Shown one piece after another: positions 49,174 to 52,266 of a stretch of 52,266 nucleotides of DNA. The stretch is from Nocardia amikacinitolerans NBRC 108937. GTDB taxonomy: Bacteria > Actinomycetota > Actinomycetes > Mycobacteriales > Mycobacteriaceae. The position numbers were made by a program, and so were the translations under genes. The notes under the pieces were generated by a model. That model was not told where the DNA came from. It worked only from the letters and a program-made list of their open reading frames with translations, and did not search any database. The DNA lies in assembly GCF_001612615.1 (NCBI RefSeq), contig NZ_BDAU01000024.1, positions 1-52,266 on the forward strand, read 5' to 3'. Within the stretch, counting starts at the first letter, position 1, and each line of letters starts with the position of its first letter.

Positions 49174-52100
49174 ATGACCCCCAATGTGATTCTCGAGTTC
49201 ATCCTCGGCCTGCTGCGCGACCGCGAGGCCGCGGTGGGTTACTGCGCCAACCCCGAAGGCGCGCTCGCTGCCGCGGGACTCTCCGCGGTGACGCCGGAGG
49301 ACATCGCCGCTGTGGCGCCGATGGTCGCCGAGTCGGCCTTGGTCGCCGGCGGCTCGCAGCTGTCGGCGATCGTCGCGGCGGGCACGTCGGCCGGTGCCGC
49401 CGCGGGTGTCGGTCTTGGCGCTTCGGCGGGTGCCAACGCAGGTGTCGACGTGAACACCGACATCGATCTCGGTGCGGGTGTGAACACGGATATCGGCCTC
49501 GGCGCCGGCGTGAACACGGACATCGACCTCGGTGCGGGCCTGAACACGGACATCGACCTCGGCCTCGGCACCGGCCTGAACGGCGACCTCGGCGCGGGCC
49601 TCGATCTGGGCGGCGCGCTCGGCGCTGGTTTGGGTGGTGCTGTCGGCGGTGCATTGGGCGGTGTCGGTGATATCGCTGCCGGTGCGGGAGCCGGTCTGGG
49701 CGGCGTGCTCGACGGGGTTCTCGGTGCGGGCGCTGGTCTGGGCACGGGTGTCGGCGCTGGTCTCGGCGGTGCCGTCGGTGGTGTGTTGGACGGTGTCGGT
49801 GATATTGCTGCCGGTGCGGGAGCCGGTCTGGGTGGTGCGCTCGATGCGGGCCTCGGTGCGGGCGCGGGTGCTGGCGCTGGTCTCGGCGGTGCCGTCGGTG
49901 GTGTGTTGGACGGTGTCGGTGATATTGCTGCCGGTGCGGGTGCCGGTCTGGGTGGTGCGCTCGATGCGGGCCTCGGTGCGGGCGCGGGTCTCGAAGGCTC
50001 GGTCGGCGCGGGCTTGGAAGGCGCACTCGGCGCGGGCGCCGGCCTCGGGGGCGCCGTGGACGCGGGCGCGGACCTCGGCGCCGATCTTGGCGCGGGCCTC
50101 GAAGGCGCACTCGGCGCGGGCACCGAACTCGGCGGCGATCTGTCGGCTGGAATCGGTGGCGCGCTCGATGCGGGTACTCAGGCGGGTGCCGACCTCGGCG
50201 CCGGCCTCGGTGGCGCGCTGGATGCGGGCCTCGGCGCGGGCGCCGAAATCGGTGGTGACCTGTCGGCCGGTCTCGGTGGCGCTCTCGACGCCGGTACCCA
50301 GGCCGGTGCCGATCTGAGCGCGGGTCTGGGCGGCGCGTTGGACGCGGGTGCCGAGTTCGGCGGCGATCTTGCCGGTGGTCTGGGTGGTGCGTTGGACGCG
50401 GGCCTCGGCGCGGGCGCCGGGCTGGGTGCGGGACTCGAGGGCGCCATCGGTGCGGGTGCTCAGGCTGGTGCCGACCTCGGTGCGGGCTTCGATGGCGCGC
50501 TCGATGCGGGTGGTGAGTTCGGTGGTGATCTGTCGGCTGGTGTCGGCGGTGCGATCGACGCGGGTGCCGAAGCCGGCGCCGGATTGGGCGCGGGTCTGGG
50601 TGGTGCACTGGATGCGGGTGCCGAGCTCGGCGGCGGTCTGGCCGGTGGCCTGGACGGCGCGTTGGACGCGGGCCTCGGCGCGGGCGCCGGGCTGGGCGCG
50701 GGACTCGGGGGCGCCGTCGATGCGGGTGCCGACCTCGGCGGCGATCTGTCGGCCGGACTCGGTGGTGCACTCGACGCGGGGGCTCAGGCGGGTGCCGACC
50801 TCGGTGCAGGTCTCGGCGGTGCGCTCGATGCGGGCGGCGAGTTCGGCGGTGACTTGTCCGCTGGTGTCGGTGGTGCGATCGACGCCGGTGCGGAAGCCGG
50901 TGCTGGTCTGGGCGCTGGCTTGGGCGGTGCTCTGGATGCGGGTGCCGAGTTCGGCGGTGACTTGTCCGCTGGTGTCGGTGGTGCGATCGACGCCGGTGCG
51001 GAAGCCGGTGCTGGTCTGGGCGCGGGCGTAGGCGGTGCGTTGGATGCCGGCGCTGAGTTCGGCGGTGACTTGTCCGCTGGTGTCGGCGGTGCGATCGACG
51101 CGGGTGCCGAAGCCGGTGCGGGCTTGGGCGCGGGTCTGGGGGGCGCGATCGACGCGGGTGCGGACTTCGGCGGTCAGCTCGCCGGTGGTCTGGACGGTGC
51201 GCTGGACGCGGGCACCGAGTTCGGTGGTGACCTGTCGGCTGGTTTCGATGGTGCTCTCGGTGCGGGTGCGCAGGCCGGTGCCGATCTGGGCGCGGGCGTA
51301 GGCGGTGCGCTGGACGCCGGCGCTGAGTTCGGCGGTGACTTGTCCGCTGGTGTCGGTGGCGCGATCGACGCGGGTGCCGGTTTGGGTGCTGGCCTGGGCG
51401 GTGCCGTCGACGCGGGTACCGAGTTCGGCGGTGATCTGGCCGGTGGTCTGGAAGGCGCGTGGGATGCGGGCCTCGGTGCGGGTGCCGAGTTGGGTGGTGA
51501 CCTTTCCGCAGGTCTCGATGGTGCGCTGGGTGCGGGCGCTGAGGCGGGTGCCGATCTGGGCGCGGGTCTGGGCGGTGCGATCGACGCGGGTGCGGACTTC
51601 GGTGGTCAGCTGGCCGGTGGTCTGGACGGTGCGGTTAATGCTGGGCTCGGTGCGGGCGCCGGTCTGGGTGCGGGTCTGGAAGGTGCCGTCGACGCGGGGA
51701 CCGAGTTCGGTGGTGATCTGTCGGCCGGTCTGGATGGCGCGATCGACGCGGGCGCCGGGCTGGGTGGTGACCTTTCCGCTGGTCTCGGTGGCGTGATCGA
51801 CGCGGGTGCCGGGCTGGGTGGTGACCTTTCCGCTGGTCTCGGTGGCGTGATCGACGCGGGTGCCGAGGCGGGTGCCGACTTCGGTGCCGGGCTCGGCGGT
51901 GCCGTCGATGCCGGCGCAGGGTTCGGCGGTGATCTGGCGGCCGGTGTCGGCGGTGCGGTCGGCGCGGGGACCGAGTTCGGTGGTGACCTCGCTGCCGGTT
52001 TCGATGGCGCGCTGGACGCGGGGACGGATCTCGCTGCGGGCGTAGAGGGTGCGCTCGGAGCGGGTGGTGCGGTGTCGAGTGGGTTCGAGGGCGCGTTCGA

Positions 52101-52266
52101 CGCGGGTGCTGATCTCGCTGGCGGCCTCGAGACCGGGTTCGGTGGCGCAGTCGACGCGGCCGCGGACTTCGGTGGTGATTTCGCAGCGGGCCTCGAAGGT
52201 GCTGCCGGTGCGGGCGCCGGACTGGCAGGTGGCCTCGAGACCGGGTTGGGTGGCGCGCTCGATGCC
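49174..52266 (+). CDS. iniB: IniB-like protein with long 18-residue repeats, 3' end beyond window
   Basis: At least 1031 codons with no stop. ATG 49174 follows AGGAGA. The first 85 residues (MTPNVILEFILGLLRDREAA, CANPEGALAAAGLSAVTPEDIAAVAP) match the IniB N-terminal domain. Residues about 90-140 hold four near-copies of VNTDIDLGAG. From about 245 the protein is about forty copies of an 18-residue (54-bp) unit of the form GAEFGGDLSAGVGGAIDA, with bulky residues at positions 4, 8, 12 and 16. M. tuberculosis IniB is also Gly/Ala-rich but only about 480 residues. Induced by cell-wall stress in mycobacteria. No signal peptide is seen. The antisense frames are also open, a by-product of the repeat. 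Confidence 0.9.
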   Translation, partial: MTPNVILEFILGLLRDREAAVGYCANPEGALAAAGLSAVTPEDIAAVAPMVAESALVAGGSQLSAIVAAGTSAGAAAGVGLGASAGANAGVDVNTDIDLGAGVNTDIGLGAGVNTDIDLGAGLNTDIDLGLGTGLNGDLGAGLDLGGALGAGLGGAVGGALGGVGDIAAGAGAGLGGVLDGVLGAGAGLGTGVGAGLGGAVGGVLDGVGDIAAGAGAGLGGALDAGLGAGAGAGAGLGGAVGGVLDGVGDIAAGAGAGLGGALDAGLGAGAGLEGSVGAGLEGALGAGAGLGGAVDAGADLGADLGAGLEGALGAGTELGGDLSAGIGGALDAGTQAGADLGAGLGGALDAGLGAGAEIGGDLSAGLGGALDAGTQAGADLSAGLGGALDAGAEFGGDLAGGLGGALDAGLGAGAGLGAGLEGAIGAGAQAGADLGAGFDGALDAGGEFGGDLSAGVGGAIDAGAEAGAGLGAGLGGALDAGAELGGGLAGGLDGALDAGLGAGAGLGAGLGGAVDAGADLGGDLSAGLGGALDAGAQAGADLGAGLGGALDAGGEFGGDLSAGVGGAIDAGAEAGAGLGAGLGGALDAGAEFGGDLSAGVGGAIDAGAEAGAGLGAGVGGALDAGAEFGGDLSAGVGGAIDAGAEAGAGLGAGLGGAIDAGADFGGQLAGGLDGALDAGTEFGGDLSAGFDGALGAGAQAGADLGAGVGGALDAGAEFGGDLSAGVGGAIDAGAGLGAGLGGAVDAGTEFGGDLAGGLEGAWDAGLGAGAELGGDLSAGLDGALGAGAEAGADLGAGLGGAIDAGADFGGQLAGGLDGAVNAGLGAGAGLGAGLEGAVDAGTEFGGDLSAGLDGAIDAGAGLGGDLSAGLGGVIDAGAGLGGDLSAGLGGVIDAGAEAGADFGAGLGGAVDAGAGFGGDLAAGVGGAVGAGTEFGGDLAAGFDGALDAGTDLAAGVEGALGAGGAVSSGFEGAFDAGADLAGGLETGFGGAVDAAADFGGDFAAGLEGAAGAGAGLAGGLETGLGGALDA

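Noticed and set aside
49199..50770. Arg/His/Pro-rich minus-strand frames opposite the IniB-like repeats
   Set aside because: A strict 54-bp repeat keeps several frames open at once; only the plus frame has the IniB N-terminal domain, ribosome site and sensible composition.

Overview
This is a high-GC actinobacterial chromosome segment, most likely from Nocardia or a close mycolic-acid-bearing relative. Evidence: pervasive high GC, many GTG/TTG starts, several likely leaderless genes, a decayed antigen-85-type mycolyltransferase, a DUF4185 (arabinanase-type) secreted protein, DUF6879/DUF5753 regulatory cassettes, and an ini-type locus. Gene order echoes the Mycobacterium tuberculosis Rv0321-Rv0341 neighbourhood: dcd (18.2 kb), the aspC-type aminotransferase (21.1 kb), udgA (28.3 kb), etfD (34.8 kb), iniR (44.5 kb) and iniB (49.2 kb), with much accessory DNA between these anchors.

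Layout. 0-3.5 kb: an erythromycin-esterase-like protein with altered active-site residues, a secreted DUF4185 protein and a crotonase, all on the minus strand. 3.55-6.5 kb: a perfect 26-bp palindrome followed by a thiolase-like/enoyl-CoA hydratase/TetR operon. 6.5-8.7 kb: a 61-bp minisatellite, an alpha/beta hydrolase, a MazF-type toxin pair and a second tandem repeat. 8.7-10.7 kb: small genes (lipoprotein, DUF1905, flavin reductase, tautomerase-like). 10.75-14.2 kb: a small island with degraded tRNA pieces at one end and an intact tRNA-Gly at the other, carrying a DUF6879/XRE cassette and a winged-helix gene pair. 14.5-18.1 kb: FAD monooxygenase/TetR pair, PAP2 phosphatase and SRPBCC protein. 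18.2-22.3 kb: dcd, an XRE regulator pair and the aminotransferase, then a 6C-type small RNA at about 22.44 kb. 22.8-30.3 kb: flavodoxin-fold oxidoreductase/AraC pair between direct repeats, YibE/F membrane protein, a membrane-anchored Hsp70-like protein, udgA and a YdcF-type protein. 30.4-34.8 kb: a toxin-antitoxin remnant, a mycolyltransferase remnant, a paired acyl-CoA dehydrogenase operon and a RelE-type toxin pair. 34.8-40.3 kb: etfD, a secreted glycine-rich protein and an NRDE protein.

40.4-52.3 kb is the most distinctive part. Two secreted S1 proteases lie downstream of a three-gene minus-strand operon (Hsp70-like membrane protein, IniR-type LuxR regulator, truncated actin-fold membrane protein). 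That operon is divergent from a very long IniB-like protein built of about forty 18-residue Gly/Ala/Asp repeats, which runs off the window end. The shared promoter region carries two identical CCCCTAATGG boxes 18 bp apart. I read it as an envelope-stress module related to mycobacterial iniBAC but with actin-fold membrane proteins in the regulatory operon.

A second theme is lipid catabolism: the thiolase operon, crotonases, acyl-CoA dehydrogenase pair and EtfD (the membrane acceptor for electrons from acyl-CoA dehydrogenases via ETF in mycobacteria). The palindromes before the thiolase operon and before etfD share the AGTTACC half-site, suggesting a common TetR-type regulator. All functional statements rest on motif reading without database searches.
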